Shown piece by piece: positions 1 to 9,033 of a DNA stretch of 64,000 bases. Source of the stretch: [Leptolyngbya] sp. PCC 7376 (lineage in GTDB: Bacteria > Cyanobacteriota > Cyanobacteriia > Cyanobacteriales > MRBY01); assembly GCF_000316605.1 (NCBI RefSeq), contig NC_019683.1:2960036-3024035 (forward strand). The letters are read 5' to 3'. A model generated the notes under the pieces. That model was not told the DNA's origin, did not search any database, and saw only the letters and a list, made by a program, of their open reading frames with translations. Position numbers and translations under genes: made by a program. The stretch's first letter is position 1, and each line of letters starts with the position of its first letter.

Positions 1-54
1 TGGAAGCTGCCAAGTTGTTGGGGACATAAATGGGATTGGCTAAGTGAATTTTAG
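1..54 (+). CDS. possible 3' end of an upstream gene (partial)
   Basis: Frame 1 is open from the window edge to a TAG at 52-54 and reads a tryptophan-rich tail (ending WDWLSEF) that looks like a protein C-terminus. It is only 17 codons, so this may be chance. Positions 55-157 hold no recognisable gene, hairpin or repeat; they probably carry the promoter of the next gene. Confidence 0.2.
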   Translation, partial: WKLPSCWGHKWDWLSEF

Positions 55-157
55 TGATGGAAAAATTCAGGGATTTCTATACTTTATTATTGTAAAAGCG
101 ATAGTTGATTTTGATAGGTCATGCCGCGAAAAATAGAGAGAAAAACTGCCGAAAATC

Positions 158-925
158 ATGTTTTATGTTTCCCAAGCGCATCTCCAGAAATTTCAAGATT
201 GTCCACCTAGTTTTCAGAATGCTTACCTCGATCAATTAGCGACTCCCCTAAATCCTGTCCAACAGCAAAAACAAGAATGGGGGATTCGATTTCACCTTGC
301 GATGCAGCAGCTCCATTCTGGCTTTCCATTAGAGCAAATCACTGATGATGAGCAGCTCAAAAAGTCGGTGCAATCATTACTTGCAGAAATCCCTTACTTT
401 CAAATACAAAGTGGTGATCGCCATTCCGTTGCAGAGTATCGCCAGACCCTACTGAAACAAGATTTCTTATTGACGATTATTTGTGACTGGGTTCTCTTTC
501 GAGGTGATGGTCTCGAAATTCATGACTGGAAAACCTACCGCCAACCGAAACAACCTGACCGCCTAAAAAATCATTGGCAAACAAAATTATATTTATATTT
601 GATGGCAGAAAAAACGGATTATAATCCTGATGATTTGTCGATGACTTATTGGTTTATTGAAGCTGGTAAACCTCCTCAATCTTCAACCTTTAAATACTCG
701 TATATTTGGCATCAAAAAATTGAGTCCGAATTAAATCAACTCCTCGAAATGCTCACAAAAAGTCTTGATAACTACTTCGAGAAAAATATATTTTTTCAAC
801 ACTTTGAGCCAACTGATTGTTGGTATTGTCTTAGTCAAAAAAGTAGTCGGCGATCGCCCCAGTCCCTACTCTCAGAAGTAGGCCTTGAACAACTCTTAGA
901 AACTAGTGAGATTATTGAAATTTAG
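158..925 (+). CDS. PD-(D/E)XK nuclease family protein (RecB/Cas4-like)
   Basis: 255-residue protein resembling the RecB/Cas4 branch of PD-(D/E)XK nucleases, which cut or resect DNA. Visible nuclease motifs are Asp110 (ICDWV), the D-x-K pair at 123-125 (IHDWKT) and the following QTKLYLY segment at 141-147, the usual QxxxY signature. Cysteines at 15, 221 and 224 lie where Cas4/AddB-type enzymes bind an Fe-S cluster, but one of the usual four is not evident. There is no CRISPR array or other cas gene nearby, so a housekeeping DNA-repair role is more likely than adaptation. It converges on the next gene; the two stop codons overlap (922-925). Family assignment is fairly sure, substrate unknown. 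Confidence 0.75.
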   Translation: MFYVSQAHLQKFQDCPPSFQNAYLDQLATPLNPVQQQKQEWGIRFHLAMQQLHSGFPLEQITDDEQLKKSVQSLLAEIPYFQIQSGDRHSVAEYRQTLLKQDFLLTIICDWVLFRGDGLEIHDWKTYRQPKQPDRLKNHWQTKLYLYLMAEKTDYNPDDLSMTYWFIEAGKPPQSSTFKYSYIWHQKIESELNQLLEMLTKSLDNYFEKNIFFQHFEPTDCWYCLSQKSSRRSPQSLLSEVGLEQLLETSEIIEI

Positions 926-2181
926 CAAGGATTTACTGTAACAACAGCGCAGCGTTCTGGTGATAAATATTGGCGGACGAGCCGTTGCAAATCATTAACG
1001 GTTAAACGGCGTACCAGTTGTGGATATATATGGGCATAATTTAGCTGCCCGAGGGTGTGATAGTAGCCATAGAGTCCGGCGAGTTGACTGGGCGTTTCCA
1101 TCGAGAAAATATGGTCATTGCAGAGAATTGATTTTGCGCGATTTAATTCTGTTTCGGACACCGTATGGTTTTGCAAATAAGTGAGGCGATCGCCGATCAC
1201 GCTTTCTACATCCGAGATATGTTCTTCATTGAGCCAAGCCTGGAGCGTAAATAAACTCGAATCCCGTTGCAACGAGAATCCACTGCTAATATCCAATACC
1301 CAATGACGTTGTTCGCGAAGTTCCTGCACGAGCCAAGATGACATGGTGCCCGCAAGAATGACCGACAGCACGTCTAATCCCACCGCATCATCAAAATTTT
1401 CGATGCCATCACAGAGCCAACCCATCATTAGGCGCGATACTTCAATATTGGGAAACCGCACATCACTACGGCGAGGCGAAATCAAAGGCGGTTCAGCTTC
1501 CACATTAAATGCAGGGCATTCGGCGGGGACTGGAAACTTTGCAAAGACTGTTTCAAGTAACTCGATGGCAGGTTCTGCCTGAATATTGCCAATTAAGCTG
1601 ATCGACATATTATGCGGTTGATAATAGGTGCGATGAAAACAACGCATTTGATTCGGTGTGTAGTCACACAGTTGCTCCTCATGACCGAGAATCGAACGCC
1701 CGTAGGGATGCTGTTGATATAGCGTCTGATTTAAAGCTTGAAAACCGAGCCAGTCGGGATCATCGTTGCTGCTGTTAATTTCTTCGAGAACCACCAATCG
1801 CTCACGAATAAACTCTTCGTCAGGAATGGTGGCATTTAGTAAAATGTCGCCGAGGTAGGGTAATGTTTCACTGAGCTGATCGCGGGCTGTGGTGATAAAA
1901 AAGTGAGCATAATCGTAGCTGGTTGCGGCATTACTCGTGCCGCCACGATTTTCGATGATGTGGTCAAATTCCCCCGGACACACCTGATCAGAGCCTTTAA
2001 ATACCATATGCTCTAAAAAATGAGCCATACCTTCCCACTCCGGCGGCTCGGCGATCGCCCCGGCTTTTACCCAAATATCGCTCACCACCACAGACGAGGC
2101 GGGCAGATATTGATGGATCACCTGTAAACCATTATCGAGCGTGAAAATTTCGGCTGGGTTCGGCTGGGGAGAATAGGGCAA
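922..2181 (-). CDS. M16 family zinc metallopeptidase (pitrilysin/processing-peptidase type)
   Basis: 419 residues, the single-module size of bacterial M16 peptidases related to mitochondrial processing peptidase beta. The inverted zinc motif HxxEH is intact (HFLEH, residues 54-58), followed by the conserved downstream Glu in the LEEINSS segment near residue 134. The rest is the two-lobed M16 fold with the typical SLIGN and YGYYHTLGQ-like stretches. No signal peptide is visible. The start used here is TTG at 2181; no in-frame ATG lies close upstream, so the exact start is uncertain. Many cyanobacteria encode M16 proteins in pairs, one active and one inactive; here only the active-looking type is present. 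Confidence 0.85.
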   Translation of the reverse strand: MPYSPQPNPAEIFTLDNGLQVIHQYLPASSVVVSDIWVKAGAIAEPPEWEGMAHFLEHMVFKGSDQVCPGEFDHIIENRGGTSNAATSYDYAHFFITTARDQLSETLPYLGDILLNATIPDEEFIRERLVVLEEINSSNDDPDWLGFQALNQTLYQQHPYGRSILGHEEQLCDYTPNQMRCFHRTYYQPHNMSISLIGNIQAEPAIELLETVFAKFPVPAECPAFNVEAEPPLISPRRSDVRFPNIEVSRLMMGWLCDGIENFDDAVGLDVLSVILAGTMSSWLVQELREQRHWVLDISSGFSLQRDSSLFTLQAWLNEEHISDVESVIGDRLTYLQNHTVSETELNRAKSILCNDHIFSMETPSQLAGLYGYYHTLGQLNYAHIYPQLVRRLTVNDLQRLVRQYLSPERCAVVTVNPC

Positions 2182-2248
2182 AGATGATACCGCAACAATT
2201 TTTGTGCGTCCATCATAACCCTTTCTTTCGAGAGTTTTAATCAGACCC

Positions 2249-4330
2249 CTAAGTGACGTTAACGATTGCCGTGGAGTCTACTGGGGCGGCGCGTTGAAGA
2301 TAGACCAAAGCTTGGTAGCAGAGGGCAATCACTTCAGCACGAGTTGCCTCTCCGTTGGGGTTGAGAATTTTTGGGTCAGGATAGTTCACGATGAGACCAG
2401 CTTGAGTGGATGCAGCAACAGCTTCATTGGCATATTCCGGGATTTCGTTGACATCCAAATATTGGTTTAAAGAAACGCTCTGGGGGGCTGATGGCAAATT
2501 GAGACCATTAGCAAGGGCAAGAATGACATGAACTCGCCGTAAGCCTTGGTGGGGATGGAAAGTTTGGTCGGGAAAGCCCGAGAGAAATCCGCCACGATAA
2601 GCCTGTTGGATGGCTGTGGCTGCCCAAAAATCTGCGGGAATATCGAAGAAGTTTTTGGCTGGGCGAACAGGGTTTGGTGCAAAAATATCGCTGAGCAAGG
2701 CTGCGAATTCGGCTCGTTTGAGAGGAGCATCCGGTCTGAAGGAGCCATCTTTATAGCCTTGCACTAATCCGAGATTGGCGATCGCCGTGACGAAAGGTTT
2801 TGCCCAATGGTAAGTGACATCGCTAAAAGTGGGGAGATAGGGCAGCGGTTCGACGATGTGCTCAGAATTGAGGAGGGGTAATTTTTGATTGATGACGAGA
2901 GCTTGGTGCAATAGAGCCGCGATTTCTCCCCGCGTAATGTCGTGTAATGGCTGCAAGCGATCCGTTTTCGGGTAGCTAACCACTAGGCGATTTTGGGTGG
3001 CGACAGCGACGGAATTGAGGGCATAGCTGGGAATTAATGGGCGATCGCCATAGGCTTGGAGCACTTTAGGATTGCCATCTTTTAACCCCAATCCCTTTGC
3101 GAGTGAAATGATTGCTTGTAAACGAGTGAGAGGAGCCTGAGGCCGGAAGGTATCGTCGGGATAGCCGACGAGGAAACCCATCGTCACAGCCTTAGTTACC
3201 GCATTTTTACCCCAGAAATCTGACGCAATATCTGCAAACTCGGCATCCTGTACACCGAGAGGGCGCGGTAAATCAAAACAGCGAGCCAATAATGCCGCAT
3301 ATTCAGCTCTGGTGAGCGGTGCGTCTGGCCGAAAAGTGCCGTCGGGAAATCCCTGTAAATAACGATTTTCAACCAATACTTGAATAAAGGGTTCTGCCCA
3401 ATGGCTCAGCACATCCCGGAAAGGAGTCATTCCCATTTTTGTGATGGGGACAGTGGCTGCCGCAAATTCCACCATGCCCGCTGTGGTGACTGGATTAAGG
3501 TCATTGCCGACAGAGACAATTACGTCGTCTGTTTTATTGCGGAGATCAGCCTCTAAATTTTGGCGAATAATATTGCCCGCAGGGTCTTGAGTTAGACCGA
3601 GATCAGGCTGGGCATTACCGCTGATCACAACACCAAAATCATGATTGTTTTCAATGAGATTGCGGCGGAGGACAGGCTGGGTTTGCTTCGCAATAAAAAT
3701 GCCGATTTGATTCTGAGCAATGCGGTTATGGGCAATAAAGGGTGCTGCTTGTTCATTCAGGGCGATCGCATATTGATTGCCTTGGAATTGGTTATGACAA
3801 ATTTCTCCCTTGGCATTATTCGCCATAAAAATGCCATTGCCCTTGTTGTCGAGAAAAAGATTGTCAAAAATGAGGGCTTTGCTGGTGCCTGCCGCAAAAA
3901 TTGCTTCCCGCCGACAATGCTGAAAACAATTATTTTCGATTTCAACGCGACCTTCCTCAATCCAAACCCCTGTCCCTTTACGTTCGAGATTAATGACTGT
4001 GACCCCTTTCAGAGCACTGCCGGATAACATGGCGATCGCCACATTTTGAGTTTTGAGGCGATCGCTGTTGTAGATGCCACTGCCGCGAATCGTGACGCTA
4101 TGCCCCTGACTTGCTACATCACCGATCAATTGCACACCACTCGGCAAAATCAACGGAAATAGTTCGCCACGCTTCCGGGTGTAGTTCCCTGCTGCAATGT
4201 GAATGACACAATCCGATGTTGACCGTTTGATGGCAGTGGAGATGGTTCTGAGAGGGTTCTCCTGACTACCGCTATTTTCGTCGTCACCGATTTCTGGATT
4301 TACATAGAGCTTTTGCTGCATCATCGCCAT
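2249..4330 (-). CDS. DUF1565 right-handed beta-helix protein with six SLH repeats
   Basis: 693 residues. Residues about 5-280 form a DUF1565/pectate-lyase-like parallel beta-helix, seen as repeated short strands with conserved Asn (for example ENNCFQHC, FLDNKGNGIF, HNRIAQNQIG). Residues about 300-690 carry six S-layer-homology repeats in two tandem triplets, recognisable by FxDV..HWA and YPDGTFRPDAPLTRAE-like motifs. SLH modules anchor proteins to cell-wall polymers, so a surface role is inferred. Oddly, no signal peptide precedes the helix; the reading frame is open upstream to a TAA but offers no hydrophobic leader. Start ATG at 4330, with in-frame ATGs at 4324 and 4321 as alternatives. Convergent neighbours are absent; the upstream gene is a divergent LysR regulator. 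Confidence 0.8.
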   Translation of the reverse strand: MAMMQQKLYVNPEIGDDENSGSQENPLRTISTAIKRSTSDCVIHIAAGNYTRKRGELFPLILPSGVQLIGDVASQGHSVTIRGSGIYNSDRLKTQNVAIAMLSGSALKGVTVINLERKGTGVWIEEGRVEIENNCFQHCRREAIFAAGTSKALIFDNLFLDNKGNGIFMANNAKGEICHNQFQGNQYAIALNEQAAPFIAHNRIAQNQIGIFIAKQTQPVLRRNLIENNHDFGVVISGNAQPDLGLTQDPAGNIIRQNLEADLRNKTDDVIVSVGNDLNPVTTAGMVEFAAATVPITKMGMTPFRDVLSHWAEPFIQVLVENRYLQGFPDGTFRPDAPLTRAEYAALLARCFDLPRPLGVQDAEFADIASDFWGKNAVTKAVTMGFLVGYPDDTFRPQAPLTRLQAIISLAKGLGLKDGNPKVLQAYGDRPLIPSYALNSVAVATQNRLVVSYPKTDRLQPLHDITRGEIAALLHQALVINQKLPLLNSEHIVEPLPYLPTFSDVTYHWAKPFVTAIANLGLVQGYKDGSFRPDAPLKRAEFAALLSDIFAPNPVRPAKNFFDIPADFWAATAIQQAYRGGFLSGFPDQTFHPHQGLRRVHVILALANGLNLPSAPQSVSLNQYLDVNEIPEYANEAVAASTQAGLIVNYPDPKILNPNGEATRAEVIALCYQALVYLQRAAPVDSTAIVNVT

Positions 4331-4536
4331 GGCAAGAAAGGGATTGACGCATCCATCATAAATTCTTGCTGGGATTCGCCACGGTTTTTCCGACAGGATT
4401 TACAGAATGTATTCTTTTGCCGCTCAAAAAATGACACTCTGGCCAAAAAGTATTATTTTTAACAAAATCTTAAGGAAGTGATGCATTAAGATCATCAATG
4501 GATGACTAACTATCATCAATATGAGGGGAAGGAAGT

Positions 4537-5457
4537 ATGAGACTGGAGCAATTAGAAGCATTTTTGGCGATCGCCGCGACAGGAAATTTTGGACAAGCCG
4601 CAAAGCAATGCCGCGTTACCCAATCCACGGTGAGCCGACAGATCCAGAGTTTAGAAGGTATTGTTGGGACACCACTTTTTCACCGGAATGCTCAAGTCAA
4701 GCTCACCTTGGCTGGCGAAAGGTTTTTGCCCTATGCCCGCAGAATTTGTAGCAGTTGGAATAATGCAAAACAAGAAATTGATGAGTTGATCTCCGGTAAG
4801 CAATCTGAACTCTGCGTTGCGGCGATTCATTCTGTTTGTGCCTACCATCTGCCCCCTGTGCTCAAGCGATTTTATCGGATGTATCCCCAGACCCAACTGC
4901 GTATTACTGCCCTTGGTAGCGATCGCGCCCTGAAAGTATTGCGGGATAATCTGATCGACGTGGCGATCGTGATGAATAATCGATTTCTGACGGCGAGTCC
5001 AGACATGATCGTGCAGCCTCTCTACCGCGAAAGTATTGAGGTTTTAGTGAGTCATGAGCATCCCCTTGCTTCCCATAAAAGCTTAAGTTGGCGGGATTTG
5101 GCGAACTATCCACAGGTTGTCTTTAAAGATGGCTATGGCATGCAGCGCTATGTGCAAGAACAGCTCAATAAACAAGGTTTAACCACTGGTACAACCGTTG
5201 AACTGAATAGCCTTGACGCTTTCCGAGGAGTTGTCCGTCAGGGCGATATGTTAGCGCTTCTACCTCAATCTGCTTTAATTGAAGCGCGCCGTGACCCTGA
5301 CTTAGTTGTCGTCCCCCTCGCCGATGCTAAAGATTTCCGGGAAGTTGTGCTCGTAACAACCAGCGATCGCCTTGAAATTCCGCCTATTCAGTATTTCTGC
5401 AGCCAAGTGATGCAGTGTATTGCTAAAGCGCCGAATAATTCACAGCTTATTGCTTAG
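4537..5457 (+). CDS. LysR family transcriptional regulator
   Basis: 306 residues, normal for LysR proteins. The N-terminal winged helix-turn-helix is clear (FLAIAATGNFGQAAKQC then TQSTVSRQIQSLE, residues about 8-45). Residues about 90-295 form the periplasmic-binding-like effector domain. It resembles cyanobacterial LysR proteins of the NtcB/CysR neighbourhood, but I cannot assign an effector. It is divergent from the SLH protein gene (206 bp between starts), so regulation of that gene is possible but not shown. A HIP1 site sits inside codons 9-11. The start is ATG 4537, preceded by AAGGAAGT. Confidence 0.85.
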   Translation: MRLEQLEAFLAIAATGNFGQAAKQCRVTQSTVSRQIQSLEGIVGTPLFHRNAQVKLTLAGERFLPYARRICSSWNNAKQEIDELISGKQSELCVAAIHSVCAYHLPPVLKRFYRMYPQTQLRITALGSDRALKVLRDNLIDVAIVMNNRFLTASPDMIVQPLYRESIEVLVSHEHPLASHKSLSWRDLANYPQVVFKDGYGMQRYVQEQLNKQGLTTGTTVELNSLDAFRGVVRQGDMLALLPQSALIEARRDPDLVVVPLADAKDFREVVLVTTSDRLEIPPIQYFCSQVMQCIAKAPNNSQLIA

Positions 5458-5603
5458 ATTTTTTTTTTGCTTGTAATCAAATGAAAAATTGGCAAAAAAA
5501 ATCCCCCAACTACTGTCAGGGTGATTATCAGAGATAGGTTTATATTAAAAAAAATTTGAAAAGTAAAATCAGTTGGATTGAGTTACGTTTGTTTTGACAA
5601 AAT

Positions 5604-6113
5604 CTAGATATCGACTTCGCTGAACTCCCGAATCATGTGTTCAAAAGGCTCATCGATAAAAGATGTATCCGCAATACCTGCTTCCGCTGCCGCAGATTTA
5701 ATCGCTTCCTTGATGAACTGGATACCGCGAACAGTCGGTCCAATCGGCACACTTAAAGAGTTGTAAGTTTCCCGCAAACCTTGTAGTACGCGCTCATTCA
5801 GGATGTCATTATTGCCTGCGATAATTGCGTAGGTGCCGTAGCGCAAATAGTAATCCATATCCCGCAAACAAGCAGAATAACGGCGGGTCGTATAGGCATT
5901 TCCGCCAGCAAGTAAAAGCTCTGGAACGGCCTCAAAAAGTTGATTTGCTGCAAACTTAACAATCTCAGCAGAGTTCCCATTAACGATTGCTGCTGTTGTA
6001 ATTCGGTCAGCACCAGTCGCAAAATAGCTCTTGAGATTGTCAATGGCATTACTGTCTAAGTAACGCCCGGTTGTATCATAATTTCTGATCAGACTTGTAA
6101 CAGCGTCCTGCAT
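5604..6113 (-). CDS. apcF: allophycocyanin beta-18 subunit ApcF
   Basis: 169 residues, exactly the size of ApcF, the minor beta-type allophycocyanin subunit that pairs with ApcE in the phycobilisome core as terminal emitter. The chromophore-binding Cys82 lies in SACLRDMDYYLRYG and the neighbouring Asn72 (GGNAY) is the residue methylated in beta-type subunits. The C-terminal IGPTVRGIQFIKEAI stretch is typical of ApcF rather than ApcB. It stands alone, as apcF usually does, and is not linked to apcA/B/C. An oligo-T stretch and a weak inverted repeat at 5506-5530 lie between it and the convergent LysR gene. Confidence 0.93.
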   Translation of the reverse strand: MQDAVTSLIRNYDTTGRYLDSNAIDNLKSYFATGADRITTAAIVNGNSAEIVKFAANQLFEAVPELLLAGGNAYTTRRYSACLRDMDYYLRYGTYAIIAGNNDILNERVLQGLRETYNSLSVPIGPTVRGIQFIKEAIKSAAAEAGIADTSFIDEPFEHMIREFSEVDI

Positions 6114-6311
6114 TAAAATTTTCTCCGAACAGCAGTTTTTATTAAGCTCGTTTAGGAAATATCATCCCATGAAGATGCCTTCGCATCGTCATTATCGTAA
6201 TTTTTTACAGCCTCTATACTCCCAGCTTTTACCGCTATTCGACATATTTCTTTAAAAAATATAATAAACAGTCTTTCTCTTGCGGAGAGGCAGCCTTATC
6301 TGGCGTTGTCT

Positions 6312-6671
6312 CTAATAGCCGATTGTGAGTTGGCGTACGAGTTGTTCTAGGTCTCGCATACTGAAATCGTCAGGTAAATAAGCATCCGCGAGTTGTTGGT
6401 CTTCTGATAAACCCTGTTTCTTGATTAGGATGAGAGGCGTGTTTTTGGTGAGAGGATTTTTTTTGAGAGAATGGCAGATTTTCTTAGAAAGGGTTGGATC
6501 TTGCTTGAGAGCAATGACGATGAGTAGCAATGGTGATTGCTGAGCGAGCTCAAAAATATTCTGTAAATTGCGAGGGAAACTGGTGGAGAGCAAGGCGTTT
6601 CGCTCAAAGCATTGGGCCAGCTTGGCTTTCTGTTCAGAATTGTTGCTGATGATGCAGGTATTAGCTGGCAT
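6312..6671 (-). CDS. degenerate response-regulator receiver domain protein
   Basis: 119 residues with the length and strand/helix pattern of a CheY-like receiver. The chemistry is lost: the N-terminal acidic pair is replaced by Asn-Asn (IISNNS), the phospho-acceptor Asp position after strand 3 reads IVIALKQDP without an acceptor, and the lysine before the cis-proline is replaced (AYLPDD). The LKKNPLTKNTPLILI segment is a good match to receiver helix 3/strand 4. It is therefore probably a non-phosphorylatable protein-interaction domain. It lies 198 bp upstream of apcF and 68 bp downstream of the HTH/GrpE-like gene on the same strand. Confidence 0.6.
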   Translation of the reverse strand: MPANTCIISNNSEQKAKLAQCFERNALLSTSFPRNLQNIFELAQQSPLLLIVIALKQDPTLSKKICHSLKKNPLTKNTPLILIKKQGLSEDQQLADAYLPDDFSMRDLEQLVRQLTIGY

Positions 6672-6739
6672 GGCACAATTTTTCAGGGTTTACCCAAGTA
6701 CTCGATCTGTTTCGGTTGTAATCCGGAAACGCTGTTGGG

Positions 6740-7465
6740 TTAACCGACAACTTTAGCCCGGTGGAGTAGGCGATCGCCCTGAGTATAGCCAATATTTTGG
6801 ACAGTAACAGTATCACCGGGTTCGACGTCGAAGCCATCTTTGACGAGTTGGTGGGTTGTGGGATCGTATTCAACAGTGTCGCCGACTACACCAATCGGCT
6901 GGACATCCCAATTCTCTAGAAGTTGTTCAAAGGGTTTGGCAAGAGACACAAGGGCTTTTGCTGGGAAATTGGGTCTTTCGATTGCAGCATTGGCAGCCGC
7001 AGACCATTGGAGGAGCCAGGGTTCGAGCTGATCCAGAGCTTCCTGTTGCCATTGTTGTTGGAGAGTGATGCCCTGTTGTTCTAGGGTTTTTTCGAGACGC
7101 TCATATTCTGCTTTGAGAGCTGCAACTTCTTCAGACTCATCAGTAGTCTGTTGTTCTAGGGTTTTTTCGAGACGTTCACATTCTGCTTTGAGAGCTGCAA
7201 TTTCTGCAGACTGATCAACACTTTGCTCAAACTCAATGGGTTGGAGAGCATTTGGCAAAAAAGTTGCTAAAAATTCATCAACACTCTGCTCGAAATATTG
7301 CGCTAATTTCACCACATCAGTGATAGGAAACGTATGAATCAAACCTTGGCCTAAGCGATAGATTTGCCGTTCTGCGACATTAGCTGCACGGGAGAGTTCT
7401 AGCTCTGTGGAAACATTTCTTTTGTCCATTAAAGTTTGCAGTTGTGCGCGACTCGAATTTCTCAT
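6740..7465 (-). CDS. HTH / coiled-coil / GrpE-like domain protein
   Basis: 241 residues in three parts. Residues about 1-70 resemble an XRE-type helix-turn-helix (RNVSTELELSRAANVAERQIYRLGQG). Residues about 85-140 form a coiled coil with two nearly identical 25-residue units (core ALKAE.ERLEKTLEQQ). Residues about 145-241 resemble the GrpE helix bundle and beta head, ending in VEYDPTTHQLV and GYTQGDRLLHRAKVV, the GrpE head signature. GrpE is the nucleotide-exchange factor of DnaK; an N-terminal DNA-binding-like domain on such a protein is unusual. The ribosome-binding site GGAGG lies about 10 nt before the ATG at 7465. Function inferred only; divergent from the ABC permease gene. Confidence 0.6.
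   Translation of the reverse strand: MRNSSRAQLQTLMDKRNVSTELELSRAANVAERQIYRLGQGLIHTFPITDVVKLAQYFEQSVDEFLATFLPNALQPIEFEQSVDQSAEIAALKAECERLEKTLEQQTTDESEEVAALKAEYERLEKTLEQQGITLQQQWQQEALDQLEPWLLQWSAAANAAIERPNFPAKALVSLAKPFEQLLENWDVQPIGVVGDTVEYDPTTHQLVKDGFDVEPGDTVTVQNIGYTQGDRLLHRAKVVG
7073..7222. repeat. 75-bp direct tandem repeat (two copies) in the coiled-coil coding region
   Basis: Copy 1 is 7073-7147 and copy 2 is 7148-7222; both begin CTGTTGTTCTAGGG and stay near-identical for about 53 bases, then diverge. The unit is 25 codons, so it lengthens the coiled coil by about seven helical turns without shifting frame. Confidence 0.85.
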
Positions 7466-7723
7466 TGTGTTGTTTCCTCCTCAGACCCAAAAAAATCGAT
7501 AGCAATTTATGATGATGAATTTTGGTAAATAACTCGCCAATTAAGCATTTTCGCTTATGACATGGGTAGAACAGAGAGCTTGTTTGTAAAACGTTAAAAA
7601 GTATCGAGGACTACAAAATGTTTTGATCTCTCCTGAAAACCGGATAGGATTGTCTGTCTCCGAAAAATATTGATATGCTGAATTTTGATTTAAACCTGCT
7701 GCTGTCGACGATCTGAGAAAAAT

Positions 7724-8497
7724 ATGAATCTTAAACGTATCTGGGCGATCGCCACCAATTGTTTTCGTGAGGTGATTCGTGATCGCATTTTGTATTTTCT
7801 CGGCTTCTATGCCCTGGCCTTTGGGATTGCGGTGCAGATTTTGCCGGATATTTCTGCGACAGCGGGCGACAAAATCGTAGTGGATTTTGGTCTTGGGATG
7901 ATCGGTATTTTGAGTGTTTTGGTCGCTATTTTTGTGGGTACTGGCCTCGTTAATAAAGAAATCGAAAAACGTACTATTTTGGTTCTCATTCCTAAACCTA
8001 TTAGCCGAGCCGAACTCATTATCGGTAAGCATATTGGTTTGTCGGCAGTGATTGGAGTGATGTTGGCAGCAATGGTTGTGATTTATTTTGGCTTTCTCAA
8101 TTGGGCTGAGCGACCGTTTTTTACTGTGCCGATTTTGGTATCAATCTGCTATCTTTTTCTGGAATTAATGCTGATTGTCGCGGTGGCGATCGCCTTCGGT
8201 GTGTTTACGAGTTCATTGCTTGCAACACTCTGTTCCTTCGGGATTTATCTGATGGGTCACTTTAGTACTGACTTGGTGAAACTAGGGGAACTCAGCAAAA
8301 ATGCAAATGTGCAATGGCTCACCGAAAATCTCTATACAATTCTTCCTGATCTCTCTCGCCTCAATTTTCGCAATGAAGTGGTCTATGGTGTTATTCCAGA
8401 GCCAAATATTCTGATCACTAGTGCAATTTACGGCATCGTTTACGTCATTCTTCTTCAGGCGATCGCCATCTTTGTTTTAAGTCGCCGCCAGTTCTAG
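7724..8497 (+). CDS. ABC-2 type transporter permease subunit
   Basis: 257 residues with six hydrophobic segments and the ABC-2/ABC-type permease architecture: a short cytoplasmic N-terminus (REVIRDRILYFLGFYA), then the EIEKRTILVLIPKPISRAE loop that contacts the ATPase. This type is common in cyanobacteria and belongs to multi-subunit exporters of unknown cargo. No ATPase gene is adjacent; the nearest in the window is at 15.3-16.3 kb and there is no evidence that they are partners. A HIP1 site lies at codons 8-10. The 258-bp spacer to the divergent GrpE-like gene holds both promoters. Confidence 0.8.
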   Translation: MNLKRIWAIATNCFREVIRDRILYFLGFYALAFGIAVQILPDISATAGDKIVVDFGLGMIGILSVLVAIFVGTGLVNKEIEKRTILVLIPKPISRAELIIGKHIGLSAVIGVMLAAMVVIYFGFLNWAERPFFTVPILVSICYLFLELMLIVAVAIAFGVFTSSLLATLCSFGIYLMGHFSTDLVKLGELSKNANVQWLTENLYTILPDLSRLNFRNEVVYGVIPEPNILITSAIYGIVYVILLQAIAIFVLSRRQF

Positions 8498-8586
8498 ATT
8501 TTGGGGCAGAGAGCCCTCAAAAGACCTTGTACTTTGGGGGCTGACAAATGTCACAATAGCTTTGTATGGCTAGGCAGGAGAGAACC

Positions 8587-8997
8587 ATGGCAAAACTCGA
8601 ACAATTGATCCAGATGGCAGAAGATGAGCTGACAGAATACAGTTCTGATGCCCGTAAAATCGAGAAGTTACGCCGGAAATTTGCGTTGGGTTTGAATGCT
8701 CGCCAAATTGAAGCATTAAAAGCAGAATTGATCGAAGACATGCCCAAAGGGTTTTTCGCATCCCTCATTGAAGATAATCGTCAATCTATTGCTTTACCGT
8801 TTTGGGGCATTGCAGGTTTAGGATTATTGTTTGGGATTTCTTTGCGTCAACCCCTCGATTTTATTGCGCCAGTGATCGCCATTCCTGCAGCCATTCAAGT
8901 GCAACGCTGGGGATGGCAACTCGAGGCAAAACGCCTGGTGCTCAAGACCTTTGAGCAATTAGAAGAGCGTATGAAAAATCCTGAAAAAATCAAATAG
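8587..8997 (+). CDS. conserved hypothetical membrane protein
   Basis: 136 residues from ATG 8587, chosen because AGGAGA (8577-8582) sits at ideal spacing; an upstream in-frame ATG at 8566 has no such site. The first 60 residues are charged and helical (MAEDELTEYSSDARKIEKLRRKF), followed by two hydrophobic segments (about 70-85 and 90-108) and a charged tail. I do not recognise a characterised family; similar small proteins occur in cyanobacteria. It is 36 bp upstream of menD and may be cotranscribed with it. Confidence 0.65.
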   Translation: MAKLEQLIQMAEDELTEYSSDARKIEKLRRKFALGLNARQIEALKAELIEDMPKGFFASLIEDNRQSIALPFWGIAGLGLLFGISLRQPLDFIAPVIAIPAAIQVQRWGWQLEAKRLVLKTFEQLEERMKNPEKIK

Positions 8998-9033
8998 AGC
9001 ATTCGTAAAACTGAGGGCGATCGCTGGGCGGGT

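Noticed and set aside
7541-8032. Open frame on the minus strand
   Set aside because: It overlaps the start of the ABC permease gene and its own start; no family features, so a shadow.
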